DNA of 64,000 nt from the NCBI GenBank assembly GCA_949316235.1, contig OX438758.1:5055731-5119730 (forward strand), read 5' to 3'. The notes under the pieces are model-generated. The model ran no database searches, had not been told where the DNA came from, and saw only the letters and a program-made list of their open reading frames with translations. How positions within the stretch are numbered: position 1 is the first letter of the stretch; each line of letters opens with the position of its first letter. This stretch comes from Oegoconia quadripuncta (taxonomy: Eukaryota > Arthropoda > Insecta > Lepidoptera > Autostichidae). The position numbers and the translations under genes were made by a program. Below are positions 27,681-38,935 of this stretch, piece by piece.

Positions 27681-30514
27681 AATGGCTACTCATAGAATAG
27701 CAACGTGGAACGTAAACGGTTTACTCTCTCATAAAAATGAAGTGGAAACTTTTTTGAAACTTCAACACATAGATGTACTGCTGGTATCTGAAGCACATTT
27801 AACCACAAACCATAACTTTGCCATAAAAGGTTATCATATGTACTCAACCTCTCATCCAGATGGTACTGCCCATGCGGGCACCGCCGTCATAATAAAAACG
27901 AACTTAAAACATGTTGTTCTTCATGAATATAAAACGGCGAAATTGCAAGCTACGACCGTTATGATACATGATAAGCATGGCTCTTTGACGCTTTCAGCAG
28001 TATACTGCCCACCAAGACACACCGTAAAGGAGAATGACTTCTCAGATTTCTTCAAGACACTGGGCCACAGATTCATTTGCGGAGGAGACTGGAATGCCAA
28101 AAATCTACACTGGGGATCACGCTTAACCCTACCCAGGGGTAGAGAACTGAAGCTGAGCATAGATAACAACAACCTACATGTACTGAGTACAGGTGAACCC
28201 ACATATTGGCCTACAGACCCGGAAAAAAAGCCGGATCTACTAGACTTTCTTATATATAAGGGGCTATCGAATCTGTACCTTAGTATTGAGAGTTGTCTTG
28301 ACAGTAGCTCAGACCACACACCAGTCATAAGCACACTAAGCTCAACCATAATAGAGAGATCTAATAAGATTTCCCTATATAATAGGAACACTGATTGGGA
28401 TGCTTTTAGACTATATATTGAGCACAACCTTACTTTGAAAATTGCACTAAAAACGGATGATGACATTGACGAGGCAGCTACAAGCTTAACGAACCTGATA
28501 CAAACCGCAGCGTGGATATCTACGCCTGAAATGAACTTGAAATCCAAAACTAAAAATATACCTAAGGATATAAGAATGAAGGTTCTGGAAAAAAGGAGGC
28601 TCAGAAGAGTGTGGCATAATAGTCGACATCCTACTGATAAAAGAGCCTTCAATAAAGTCGCTTCTGATCTAAAATGTTACTTGAAGGAAATAGAGGAAGA
28701 CACTTTAAAGAATAAGCTCGAAAATCTATCTGCAACATCAAGAAATGAATACTCACTCTGGAGAGCCGTCAAAACGAGCAAAGCAGCCCCACAACAGACT
28801 CAAAACCTCCTAAAGCTCGACAACCAGACGTGGGCTAGAACGGACGAGGAAAGAGCAAAAGCGTTTGGTTCGTTCCTCAGAGAAGTGTTCACACCCAACG
28901 ATGGAGATCTAGAAACGGAGACAGAAATCCAAGACTACCTGAAAACAGATCTACAGTTAAGTCTTCCACAGAAGAGCTGTTCTCCTAGAGAAATAGAGAG
29001 AACGATAATGGCTCTTGAAATAAATAAATGTCCAGGATTTTGCTTAATTACGGCTGAGATTTTACGTCAACTCCCCAAAAAAGCTATTTTGTTTTTAACC
29101 CAGCTTTTTAATGGTATCTTGAGAACGATGCACTATCCTAGAATATGGAAGGTCTCTGAAATCATAATGATTCCTAAACAAGGAAAACCCCCGCATCTGG
29201 TCTCATCCTACAGGCCAATAAGTCTTTTGCCAATTTTGTCAAAGCTATTTGAAAAAATTCTTTTGAGAAGAATAAACCACTTTCTCAGAGAAAATAACAT
29301 CATCCCTCAACATCAATTTGGCTTTAGAGGTGGTCACTCGACTGTCGAACAGGTGCACCGAGTAGCCGAAAAGATTAGAAATGCACTAGAGGGAAAAGAG
29401 TACTGTTCTGCCGTATTTCTGGATGTCCAACAAGCATTTGACAAGGTCTGGCACATGGGACTGCTGTTCAAGATGAAAAAGCACCTCCCACACAACCTTT
29501 ACATGCTCCTAGGATCATACCTGGAAAACAGAATCTTCCGTGTGAAAATTAACGACTCTTACTCAGAGTTTCACGATATAAGAGCAGGCGTGCCTCAGGG
29601 TTCAGTATTGGGACCAACACTATATCTAATGTATACGGCCGACATACCAGTAACAAAAGATGTTCTCTCTGCAACGTTTGCTGATGACACAGCGGCACTG
29701 TGTAACAACAAGGACCCAAACACAGCCTCTGAAAACCTACAACAGCACCTGGATAAAGTTGACAAATGGATGAGGAAATGGCGTATTAGAGCTAGCGCGA
29801 ATAAATCTGTACACGTAACATTTACATTGCGCAAAGATAACTGCACACCTGTTAAACTTGGGAATGATACCTTGCCCCATAGTGATACTGCCAAATACCT
29901 GGGCATGTATCTGGATAGGAAACAAACTTGGAGGGTACATATAGAAAAGAAACGTGATGAGCTGAATCAACGGCTCAGGAAACTTAACTGGCTACTTGGC
30001 AGACATTCCCAAGTGTCCCTAAGTAACAAATTGCTTATATACAAAACTGTCCTAAAACCAGTCTGGACTTACGGTATTGAACTGTGGGGTACAGCCAAAA
30101 ACTCGAACATAGAGATACTACAGAGGTTTCAAAACAATGTCCTTAAAACGATTACAAATGCCCCTTGGTTTACTAGAATATCAGATTTGCATGAGCACCT
30201 CAACATAAAAACACTGAAACAAGAAATTGAGAACCGAGCAGAGGCCTATGAGCAGCGTATGCACTCGCACACTAACAGCCTTGCTACGGCCCTGTGCGAG
30301 CCACTACATAATAGAAGACTGAAACGGAAACACATATGGGACTACACCCTTGTACACGACAACTGACTGGGAGTAATCTCCGTGATTGAGTCAATGAGGC
30401 AGAATCTTCGCTGGAAGGACAGACCTCTCAAGCCACCGCACACACGGAGCAGATCTGCTAATGGCTTATGAAGCCGATCGCACGATGAGGAACAGAACAA
30501 AAAAAAAAAAAAAA
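27010..30514 (+). mobile_element. Jockey-like LINE, 5'-truncated, ORF2 open
   Basis: Starts inside ORF1 (FFVNLEPHPNNSEVKKISY), has the CCHC region, ORF2 with endonuclease and RT, a 130-base 3' UTR and a poly(A) of about 16 (30499-30514). No RNase H. ORF arrangement, knuckle spacing and RT motifs fit the Jockey clade. No target-site duplication was identified. Confidence 0.85.
27682..30366 (+). CDS. Jockey-like ORF2: endonuclease and reverse transcriptase
   Basis: 894 codons from ATG (MATHRIATWNVNG) without a stop. The endonuclease motifs are present: TWNVNG, VSEAHLTT, GGDWNAKNLHWGS and SSDHTPV with Ser-Asp-His intact. RT: SSYRPISLLPILSKLFEK, HQFGFRGGHSTVEQ, AVFLDVQQAFDKVWH, AGVPQGSVLGPTLY and the catalytic FADD box, then KYLGMYLDRKQTW. 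One oddity is KCPGFCLITAEIL, where the family usually has Asp after the Gly-aromatic pair. The frame is intact, so the copy is young or recently active in source, but lacking its 5' end it is probably immobile. Confidence 0.9.
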   Translation: MATHRIATWNVNGLLSHKNEVETFLKLQHIDVLLVSEAHLTTNHNFAIKGYHMYSTSHPDGTAHAGTAVIIKTNLKHVVLHEYKTAKLQATTVMIHDKHGSLTLSAVYCPPRHTVKENDFSDFFKTLGHRFICGGDWNAKNLHWGSRLTLPRGRELKLSIDNNNLHVLSTGEPTYWPTDPEKKPDLLDFLIYKGLSNLYLSIESCLDSSSDHTPVISTLSSTIIERSNKISLYNRNTDWDAFRLYIEHNLTLKIALKTDDDIDEAATSLTNLIQTAAWISTPEMNLKSKTKNIPKDIRMKVLEKRRLRRVWHNSRHPTDKRAFNKVASDLKCYLKEIEEDTLKNKLENLSATSRNEYSLWRAVKTSKAAPQQTQNLLKLDNQTWARTDEERAKAFGSFLREVFTPNDGDLETETEIQDYLKTDLQLSLPQKSCSPREIERTIMALEINKCPGFCLITAEILRQLPKKAILFLTQLFNGILRTMHYPRIWKVSEIIMIPKQGKPPHLVSSYRPISLLPILSKLFEKILLRRINHFLRENNIIPQHQFGFRGGHSTVEQVHRVAEKIRNALEGKEYCSAVFLDVQQAFDKVWHMGLLFKMKKHLPHNLYMLLGSYLENRIFRVKINDSYSEFHDIRAGVPQGSVLGPTLYLMYTADIPVTKDVLSATFADDTAALCNNKDPNTASENLQQHLDKVDKWMRKWRIRASANKSVHVTFTLRKDNCTPVKLGNDTLPHSDTAKYLGMYLDRKQTWRVHIEKKRDELNQRLRKLNWLLGRHSQVSLSNKLLIYKTVLKPVWTYGIELWGTAKNSNIEILQRFQNNVLKTITNAPWFTRISDLHEHLNIKTLKQEIENRAEAYEQRMHSHTNSLATALCEPLHNRRLKRKHIWDYTLVHDN

Positions 30515-32008
30515 TATATATTTTTGATAGTTTTGTCCAGGTGTATCTCTAATGCTTGGTCCAATTTCAATGTGGTTTTGTTATATTTGTGTACCTACAG
30601 CTTAAATGAGTAAAGAATACTGCCTCTTAGCTCAAACACTTGCCTCTTCAAACACCAATTTTTCTCAGTATTACTACAAAGTAGTAGTTGCCACTATAAT
30701 GAAAAAATTGAAGTGAAGAGTAAAGAAATGTTATATATATTTGTTTAAATTACAAATTCTCGTTTATTACTTATCATAGGAAGTTAGTTCACAGTTGGGT
30801 TTTAGATTTATAACTTTTCTTTTTTTCTATCAATATTCATAAATTTAATTAAAATTGTTGCATCCTATTTTAATAATGAATGTCTACGAAGAAAAAGTAA
30901 ATGTGAGCCAGTAACTCATTGCAGGAAGAAGTGAATATATTATGATTCACTCAGTGGTTGGAGGGGAGGCTCTAAATGAGCTGGCTGGCTGCTTCAGTTG
31001 TAGGTACCTTAATTACCTTTACCTCAGTAATTACTCAACAAAGTTTCACATATATTAACACAGCAATTTAAATATGGCACAATATAAGACCATAAACAAA
31101 ATATGACACTTGACAACACCATAATTTTACAACAGAATTGAAAAGAAATTAATTTCGTAATGCAAAATGAATCCCTGTGTTACATCACAACTCACAAGTG
31201 TTAGATTCAATCTCTATAACAATACTGCACCCAAATCTTTGGAAACAAAGTATATATCACATTTCATTCAACACCATATGGTCATGTCCAGTTCCTTGAA
31301 GTAGTAAACAATAGGTTTCTTTATTCCCATACTCAGATAAGACTTAATTACATTGTAAGTAGCTACAGTTATAGTAGTATCTCTAATAAAGTACCTATAC
31401 AGTAGCTAAAATTATCCAGCGACTGAGTTGATGTTTCATTCCAACTCCAACACCCTCACTGTGGCCGAAGACACCTTCAAGTACCAGTGATTAGTCTGTT
31501 GAGTTTGGCAGACTAGCAGTGAGAAAACCACCACACCAACCCCCTTGATCCTACCACTATCTACATGCTACCATATAGGTCTCACAATAGCACAGTTCCT
31601 GTACATATATATTTGTGTATTATATATTGTATGGTCAGGTTAGAGCTATAGGGCTATAGGGACTTAGGGTCATAGGCAGTAAGGCACTAGGAACTTAGGG
31701 TTCGATAGTCATAATCTCTCCAATAATTCCATGTACAGCTAAACACTATAACGTAGCCGGAGGCTGTACAGTTTGGTTACATACTACAGTTTTAGGTACT
31801 GTATTAGAATGATATTATCAGGGTTTTCGTTGAACTCTGAAAAGTTATTTCTGATACACAAAACAAATGCATCAGAGAGCTTTATGGTGCAGCACATCTG
31901 GTTAAACAATAACATCTTAAAGTTACCTAGTTTATACATACTGTTTATAATAAATAACGAAAAGCAGTAGAAAGAAAAATGAATTTTTGTTCAGACAATA
32001 TGTAAAAG
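30515..32008. other. Intergenic DNA, nothing recognised
   Basis: AT-rich sequence with a short GC-richer patch (31420-31560). No exon, element ends or tandem repeats stand out. Confidence 0.5.
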
Positions 32009-32016
32009 CTTATTAT

Positions 32017-32758
32017 TAGAGATGGGCCGAATGTGGTTTGAACCGAATACGAACTTCGGCCGAACATTCGGTAAAAATGAAAAATTCGGCCGAAATTCGG
32101 CCGAAGTTCGGCCGAACTTCTGTTCAATTTCGCCGCGCTTTTTCGTGTTGTGACTTGTTTACGCACTTGCTGCAAATATTGCTAGATATGCCCCGCCCGC
32201 ACTCCGCGCTTCGCCGTGGGGACGTTAGCCAGCTAGTCATTTGTAAACTGGTGACTAGCTTGTCACGTGCTATTGTTTTGTTTACATTACGCAAATAAAA
32301 TTAATTGTTTTTACGTGATTTTTGTTGGTTTAAATTGATAGTTTCATCATTATTTGTTTGTTACTTTGTTTTCAAGATGACTGGAAGAAAAAAATCAAGT
32401 GTTTGGACTTTTTATACAGAAACAGACGACCAGAACAAAGTGAAATGTTTCATATGTGGTTCGTTGATATCTCGTGGTGGTATTGGCCGTAAAGCGTCTA
32501 CTTCTGCTCTCACTAACCACATTCGCGTGAAGCATGATAGACAATTTGCTCAATTACAACATCCTGTTCACTCGCCTAATCCAATACTGCTTTAAAAAAT
32601 AATAAATTCATAATAGATTTTTTTTTCATTAATTTCTATTATGAATTTTGTGCAGAATGTTCGGCATTTTAACCGAAATTCGGCCGAATGACGAAGTTCG
32701 GTTTCAGCTGCCGAATTTCGGTTAAACCGAATGTAAAACGAAATTCGGCCCATCCCTA
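32017..32758 (+). mobile_element. hAT-type element with BED-finger remnant
   Basis: The ends TAGAGATGGGCCGAA and TTCGGCCCATCCCTA are inverted repeats typical of hAT elements. Subterminal regions are packed with TTCGGCCGAA words. Flanking octamers CTTATTAT and CTTATGCA match at five of eight positions, a decayed 8-base target duplication. It encodes only the first 72 residues of a transposase. Confidence 0.8.
32377..32595 (+). pseudogene. hAT transposase N-terminus, BED zinc finger
   Basis: MTGRKKSSVWTFYTETDDQN then KVKCFICGSLISRGG and STSALTNHIRVKH. The CX2C...HX4H arrangement with the aromatic lead (VWTFYT) is a BED finger, the DNA-binding part of hAT transposases. The frame stops after 72 residues and the catalytic RNase H-like domain is absent, so this is an internally deleted copy. 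Confidence 0.75.
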
Positions 32759-32764
32759 CTTATG

Positions 32765-32885
32765 CATTAATCAATCAAATACACTGTATTGTTTAAATGA
32801 GGAAAGTACATTTAAATATCTTATAGAAACTACAAATTAGGAGGCCTTATCGCTAACAGCGATCTTTTCCAGGCAACCTATCATC
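32765..32885 (-). repeat. ACAATAC-type retroelement fragment, third copy
   Basis: AATACACTGTATTG, then GGAGGCCTTATCGCTAACAG and CGATCTTTTCCAGGCAACC. Same block as 3740-3775 and 43155-43195. Confidence 0.55.
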
Positions 32886-33329
32886 ACGGAATTCAATACG
32901 AGTAATTAAGCATTATATCATCATATCATATTACTACAGAAGCAATATTTAGCTGAAATATCAAATTGAGTTTGAGTAACTCAATTCATGGACTTTTATA
33001 ACATTTTACTTTAGTCCCTCAGTTTATTATATTTTCATTTCCGAACCCTAACGTCACTAGTATTTATGCAACATTAGAATGCTGAATTCCGTTTTCTTGT
33101 ACTGAAATCTCTGCCCAGAATTCTGAGTCTTAAATAACCTATAATATACCTATATGTTCTTTATTTGTAATCTTAATTTCTACGCGATGTTAAAGCAGGT
33201 TTCTACCAGATATTTAATATATTATAAAATTGACCAAAAACTTGATAAATAAGCTGTATTCACGCGGCCGAACGACCCTAACACTTCCAGCATAAGCAGG
33301 TCTCGCTGCGTTCACATTTCCGGTAGCGT

Positions 33330-33487
33330 CGCGTGGCCAACTTACACTGGTTGTTACGGTCCCTGTGCTTCTGATTGTGATGATGATGATGCTTCCGGCC
33401 AATTTCGGCCATGGCGACCTCTTCGGTTTGGCACTGGTGCGCCTCAAGATGGCGCTGCTGATTGTACTGTATTATAGGCGTAGACAA
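33330..33487 (-). other. GC-rich patch with a possible His-rich coding exon
   Basis: On the minus strand a frame runs from 33487 through MAEIGRKHHHHHNQKHRDRN and meets a good donor-like sequence (CCAGT|GTAAGT at about 33346). On the plus strand the same patch holds AAGATGGCGCTG, similar to a promoter motif. It differs from the AT-rich surroundings. Could be a first exon or promoter region of an unseen gene, or low-complexity chance. Confidence 0.25.
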
Positions 33488-33802
33488 TTAAATTAAGTTG
33501 AGCACGATTATATAATCTTTTGACGCCATTCAATCTTAGTTAATTAATTTTTTTATTAACTTTTTGGAAGATTTACAGACATATAATTAATGATAGAACA
33601 AAAACCTATCAGTAAAAACAAAGCTTATAAAAAATCTCCGCCAGTAGATAAGGAAAAGAAAACTAGGTAGAATAACTAGAACTACTGATTTCGTACTGCC
33701 CAAGGGTTATAATTATGATCACTGAAAATGAACAGGAAAGATGATAGATAAGCCATAGCCAAGCACACACACTGGGTTGGTGTCGGCGGGTCGATTTGTT
33801 AA

Positions 33803-34400
33803 GCGTTTATTACAATATCCTACTCGTATTTATAGGAAATCTAATTAGGAACATACTAATTAGTAAATCGGAGGTCTATTACACCATCATAAACGCAGAG
33901 ACTAATTCGGCATACATTGCTGGTTGAGTAAGGATATTTGAATTAACAGAACCAAGTTTTCCAGCTATGTATGGCGAATTAGTTTTTGCATTTAGGATGG
34001 ATGTAGTGCGGTCGCGTTCTTCCAATCGGAATCTAACTGTTCTAACTTTTTTTTTAAGTACGAACCGTACTTGACCTCAATCACAGCTGATGTTAAGTGA
34101 AGATGAAGTCGAAGGTGGAAGCGTACTGACCCGGAAACCCCAACACATTTGGTGGACTGGCTATCTTATCTCTGACAACCGGAACACAACAATGCTATTA
34201 ACATTGCTGCTTGGCGGCAGATTTAGATAAGACGGTGGTAGCTAGCCAGGCGAACATTTAAAATACCCCGCTGGGGATGGAACCCGCGACCTCCGAATCG
34301 TAAACCCAATGTTGTTTACATTGAGCCACGGAGGCGGAACTTCGATTACACTTTCCTAATTAGATTTACAACAAATAGGATAGTGTAATGAGCTCTTTAG
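33803..34400. mobile_element. TTAA-flanked MITE family, copy broken by a SINE
   Basis: The left end GTTAAGCGTTTATTACAATA TCCTA and the right end AACAAATAGGATAGTGTAAT match 35284-35591. The inner inverted words GACTAATTCGGCATACATTG and GTATGGCGAATTAGTTTTTGC are shared. A family B SINE (34047-34336) lies inside the right half. Confidence 0.65.
34047..34336 (-). repeat. SINE family B, nearly complete
   Basis: From a T run and GTACTTGACCTCAATCACAG to CATTGAGCCACGGAGGCGG. The stretch between the B box and the TAGCTAGCC core is shorter than in 20728-21055. Inserted in the MITE at 33803-34400. Confidence 0.82.
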
Positions 34401-35283
34401 TAATAAAATGTAATAAGAGTCCTGTGGTTTCGGCACGTAAAAGAATAGTACCAACTTCTTCTTCTTCCCGATGTCGTAAGTTGTTCCACCAAAAAATGTT
34501 TATAGACTTGCATATTTCAATGGCGATGGACTATCCCCCTGTCACCGGGATGCGAAGCGAAGAATTTTAAAAATGCGACGTTTTGAAGTTATTGCAACGA
34601 ACGGTCGCAATTCGATAATTTTTAATATTGTTCGCCTTTTATTTACAAAAGGATAATGCGAATTCCAGTTCCAGTTTGTTTAGTGGCAACTCTTATGAAT
34701 TTTGCCAGTGTCAAGTGAGTCATGAAGGTGACACAGTATATAAATTTGGTCCAAATGAAAGTCGCGATGTTACTTCCAGCTGAGCAGTCTAAAACAAAAG
34801 ACAACACAACACAAGTTAGCCCAACACCAGCGGATTACTATCTACAGTTTAATCTTGTTAATTCTAATATGGTATGCTAAAATTTGGACAATGGGGGTAA
34901 ACACCATGGATAACAAATACTTAAGATTAACGGGACGCGGAATGCGAATTGTACGCGAAATTTCGGAGTAATGGCCGCAGCTTAATTTTGATGATATTGT
35001 TTGATTTTGATATGATTTGAAGGTGAGCTTTATCTAAGAGATCTCTTCCAGCAAACCTCAGTAAGAAGACAATTGAAGAGTGACTCACAATTAGATAGTT
35101 TGTTATATTTTCTTTTACACCTACCATGTCATCATGTGTTAGATTTTTCAGTTGAACTTAAATTTTAATTTCCCTTTATCCTTGCTCCTACATATATTTA
35201 TAAATAAAGATGTGCTTCTTAATTGCATTGACTGTACAGTTAAAAAAGACGGCCGAAAAGATAACCTCTTCTTTTTGAAACTG

Positions 35284-35591
35284 TTAAAGCGCTTATTACA
35301 TTATCCTATTTGTAGGAAATAGCAAGGTTTAATCGACGTTAGAACAGATAGATTCCGATTTAGTGGATTGGAAGGTCCCGACCGTACTACTTCCATCCTA
35401 AATGCAAAGACTAATTCGGCATACATTGCTGGAAAGCTTGGTTCTGCTAATTAGAATATCCTAACTTCAACCTGCAATGTATGCCGAATTAGTCTTTGCA
35501 TTAAGGATGGTGTACTAAGCGCTTCCGATTTCCTAATTAGAGTATTCGTATTTAGATTTGCTACAAATAGGATAGTGTGATAAGCACTTAA
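35284..35591. mobile_element. TTAA-flanked MITE, full copy with nested foldback
   Basis: Begins TTAAAGCGCTTATTACATTA and ends TAGTGTGATAAGCACTTAA, with ACAAATAGGATA/TATCCTATTTGTAG as inverted ends and TTAA at both edges. Inside, CATCCTAAATGCAAAGACTA ... CATTGC and its reverse complement form a second inverted pair of about 38 bases. No coding capacity. The superfamily is not decided. Confidence 0.78.
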
Positions 35592-35608
35592 ATAATGTTA
35601 TTCTAGGA

Positions 35609-36765
35609 CAGTGGTGGGCAATGTAAGGCCCGCGGGCCTGTTACGGACAGCGAAAAATAAATCCATTTCAGGAGCGTTTTTTGAATTTGGAACATTACAA
35701 CGCTCCAGCAATGTTGTATGAAACGGCGTGCTGGGGCGTTTTTTTGAATTTGGAACATTACAAAGCTCCAGCAATGTTGTATGAAACGGCGTACTGGGGT
35801 TATTATATACTCTTTGATTGGATCTCTTTTATCATTCTTGGCATACCAAAATCTCTTTGCTTAGTACAAATTGCGTTCACGTGGCTGTATGCGTAAATGC
35901 GTTTGCCTTTCGGCACAGATAATAAATAGAAAATCGGCGGCAAAGCTGAAAATTCGTCTTGATTAGTTATTTAAATATTTATTATTTCCCCTGCATTCTT
36001 TTGAGAAAAGCACTATATATGCCTCGGCGGAAATGGCAATTGCCTGTCTCGTATTAGTGAAGTCCTCGCCTACGGCTCGGCTTTCAAACTCATACTCGAC
36101 CTGCAATTGCCTATTTCCCGGCCTTTGCAATAATGTACTTATTATTCGCCCGCCGACGAAAGTCCTTCAAAATGAATAATATACGGCCCGCGATAATTAT
36201 AATCGCATAAAACTTAAATTTGTAATTTAAAGTAATGTTTTTATAATATTAGGTCCTTACCTATGAAATTGGCGTTTTGTATGAAGAATTTCATTAAGAC
36301 TGTTTTCTCCATACAATCATTTTTGATTTTTTTTGGGAATGCCGTTCCCAAATTTAGCTAAACTTTGTGTGTATTATCGGATAACATTAAGTTAAGTATA
36401 GGCAGCGTTAATTTTTAAAAGTAACCGCTTTATAAAAGTTTCAGCGAATCTAAGGAATAATTATGGGTAGTACATGAAAAGAGCTCTGTTCAAATTTTTT
36501 TTCTTATGTGATTTAGCCCAGAAATTAAAAAATATTTCATGTGAAACCTAGAAATAATATTCCATTTTCCAAATAAAGAACAAATTTGGATATAGCTTTG
36601 AAAATCGCAGGAATTGGTACATATGATTAACGAAGAAAAAAAACTCCAATTTCATATGATTAAAATATTTCAAAAGACACATTTTATCTATAGGTAATTA
36701 TGGCCCTCCTCTGAAATTTCTTAAAAACTTTCTGGCCTCCTATTAAGAAAGTTTGCCCACCACTG
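35609..36765. mobile_element. hAT-type non-autonomous element with a nested mariner MITE
   Basis: The ends CAGTGGTGGGCAA and TTGCCCACCACTG are perfect 13-base inverted repeats. Flanking octamers TTCTAGGA (35601-35608) and TTCTAGGC (36766-36773) are an 8-base target duplication with one change, diagnostic of hAT. Near the left end a 61-base unit (TTTTTGAATTTGGAACATTA ... GAAACGGCGT) is repeated twice in tandem. A mariner-like MITE occupies 36249-36670. No transposase frame was seen. Confidence 0.85.
36249..36670. mobile_element. Mariner-like MITE, copy 1 (nested in hAT)
   Basis: TTAGGTCCTTACCTATGAAA, then TTGGCGTTTTGTATGAAG, through to CCAATTTCATATGATTAAAA. Same body as 48635-49054. The right end is degraded. 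Confidence 0.78.
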
Positions 36766-36857
36766 TTCTAGGCGATAGGGATCTACTTGTGTTTGTGCCC
36801 TTCATCTGAATCCGCTGTTTGTTTTCGAGATCGGGATGTATAATGTTACTGGGATGA

Positions 36858-37383
36858 TGACGACCGATTGGTGTAGTGGATAGTGACCCTGTCAGCGAAT
36901 CCCGCGACGGGTAAATGTTTGTGTGATGAATATGAACATTTATTCCTGAGTCATGGACGTTTATATAAATATTTATGTATGTTTATCCGTTATCTAGTAT
37001 CCATAGTACAAGCTTTGCTTAGTTTGGGACTAGATGATTGGTGTAAGTGTCCGAAATATAAAAAAAAAAATAATGATACAGGGTGCAAAAAATAGATCAG
37101 TAGCAAACGCAACGCAAGTAACCTTTTTAATGGGAACATGAAGATTCAATATATTTCTATACATATCAGAATAACATATTGTCTATTAATAAACATATGT
37201 ATAAACTAACAGTCTGTTTACACATACAGGTGAAGTCATTGCTAAAATTATCCAGTAGCATTTGCCAGTGACTTTGTCTGAAAATATGTTTTATGAAAAT
37301 AAGTTTAAATAAATATTTCGGACATAACTTCTATTTCTCTATCGCGCTCAAGATCCTCATCTGCCAATACATTAATATATGAA
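36858..37383 (+). repeat. Composite SINE family C, copy 1 (B box deleted)
   Basis: Starts CGACCGATTGGTGTAGTGGA and runs to CATTAATATATGAAA. Nearly identical over its length to 43595-44143, but lacks the 22-base stretch holding CAACGGTTGCGGGTTCG, that is, the B box. The 3' half (CTTTTTAATGGGAACATGAA and beyond) is not tRNA-like. Confidence 0.8.
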
Positions 37384-37425
37384 ACTGATGCCGTTAACTA
37401 AGCGCTAGACTGGTAGACGGTTTCG

Positions 37426-37486
37426 TACTTGACCTCAATCACACCTGATGTTAAGTGAAGATGAGGTCGAAGGTGGAAGCAGTGAA
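37426..37486 (-). repeat. SINE family B fragment
   Basis: GTACTTGACCTCAATCACAC to GAGGTCGAAGGTGGAAGC, only the 3' end of the family. Confidence 0.65.
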
Positions 37487-37709
37487 CCCAAATAGACAAG
37501 CTCACGCACAAACTGACTCGTATCGTTCACAAACATTTACATGCACGAGAATCGGGCCCCAGACAGCGTTACAGGTTGCATAAATTTTCTAATCGATAAC
37601 AGTTAGCGACTGCGCCATAAATGCTTCAGTGAGTTTAATAATAGAAAAACGCTTACGGAATTCAAAAAGGATAAAAGGTACGTCTATTACCAGCTGTGTA
37701 TTACTCATC

Positions 37710-37945
37710 ATCATAATATAGTCTATATATCCACTGCTGAACAAAGCCTCCCTCATAGAATTCCAGAGCGATCGGTTGGAAGCGACCTGCATCCGGCGAC
37801 TTCCTTCAATCTACATCAGGTCCTCTATCCACCATGTGAACGGACGTCCTACGCTCCACGGTCTCCACTCGAGAACTTTAATGCCCCAACGGCCATCAGT
37901 TCTTCGAGCTATGTTCCCCACCCACTGCCACTTCAATTTGCTAAT
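37710..37945 (-). repeat. RTE-type LINE 3' fragment
   Basis: CCACTGCTGAACAAAGCC through GTCCTACGCTCCACGGTC, TCTCCACTCGAGAACTTTAA and CCCACTGCCACTTCAATTTG. Reads in reverse as the ORF2 end of an RTE-like element. Parallel to 26330-26560 and 60225-60325. Confidence 0.6.
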
Positions 37946-38239
37946 CCGCTAGGCTTGTCAATAATATGTATGTCATAAAACTTAGCCTGCTACCGTCATT
38001 GTGTTGCCGACTGTACGTACAAAATGAAGATTGTTTTTACTATTTTTATGGCTACGTAGTCAACAAGGAATCTTTATAGTTTCGCCATGTCTGTCTATCT
38101 GTCTGTCCAAGGCTTAGTTCAGAGGATCTTAGTACTAGCATGGCATGGGTACCTATACTTTATTTGTAAACTGCATTATGAGATAGGAGTACCTATCCTA
38201 TTACATGAAACTGTTTTATGTACTACTTTTATCTCACTC

Positions 38240-38342
38240 GGTCCCAATTTCACTGTGTATATTTTCACATTTCATGTAATAATAATATGTGTGTCGCTAA
38301 ATGAATCAAATAAACGATTCTTATTCTTATTCTTATTCTATA
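38240..38342 (+). repeat. LINE 3' end with TTATTC tail
   Basis: AATAAACGATTC followed by TTATTC repeats at 38317-38340. Hexamer tails after AATAAA mark the 3' end of several non-LTR families. Confidence 0.5.
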
Positions 38343-38639
38343 CATATTAATCACGCCGACAATGTAGTATAATAATTTTTGTTAGAGTCTAGTGTCGTCG
38401 TCGGCCCCCAAAGCCGTCGAAAAACTTACACAAAGTGTGTCAAACAATCGGAAGCCTAACATTTCGCGTGACCCGACACGCACTTGCCTTTTTTTTATTT
38501 TACTTGTACGTGGTTGTACACTCCACGGTATTTCAAATCTTCTAATATTCACACATTCGATAAACTGGGGACATTAACTATCTGACCTAATAGAGTCATT
38601 ATCGTTATTTTGCTATCACCAGTTATACATGTTTGACAC

Positions 38640-38935
38640 TAGTTACCTACTGATATGGTGCTTTGCTTAATGCGTTGATATAGTGACATGATATGATGGA
38701 AGTTCACATGACCAGCGGGTGTAGGTTTTTGTGATGATTGTCTGGATACGTATTGGACCATAATCTCACCTGATGGAAAGTGTGACGTCGAATATGAAGC
38801 ACGCGATCCCAGTAGATGCCTATTCACCCTGCTGTTGAAGATCCCAAGGTTGTAGGATTCAGAAAAGGCTGACGCCGGAACGGAGTTTCATGCCTTGGTT
38901 CGCATTATGAATGAAGAGTCGTACCTGTTAGGGCC
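38640..38935 (-). repeat. LINE ORF2 C-terminal fragment
   Basis: On the minus strand: SSFIMRTKAWNSVPASAFSE, then YNLGIFNSRVNRHLLGSRAS. Similar protein ends are encoded on the plus strand at 43345-43480 and 62790-62960. Belongs to a CR1/Jockey-group element. Pseudogenic. Confidence 0.6.

Noticed and set aside
27921..28652. 243-codon minus-strand frame
   Set aside because: Shadow of the Jockey-like ORF2 on the opposite strand.
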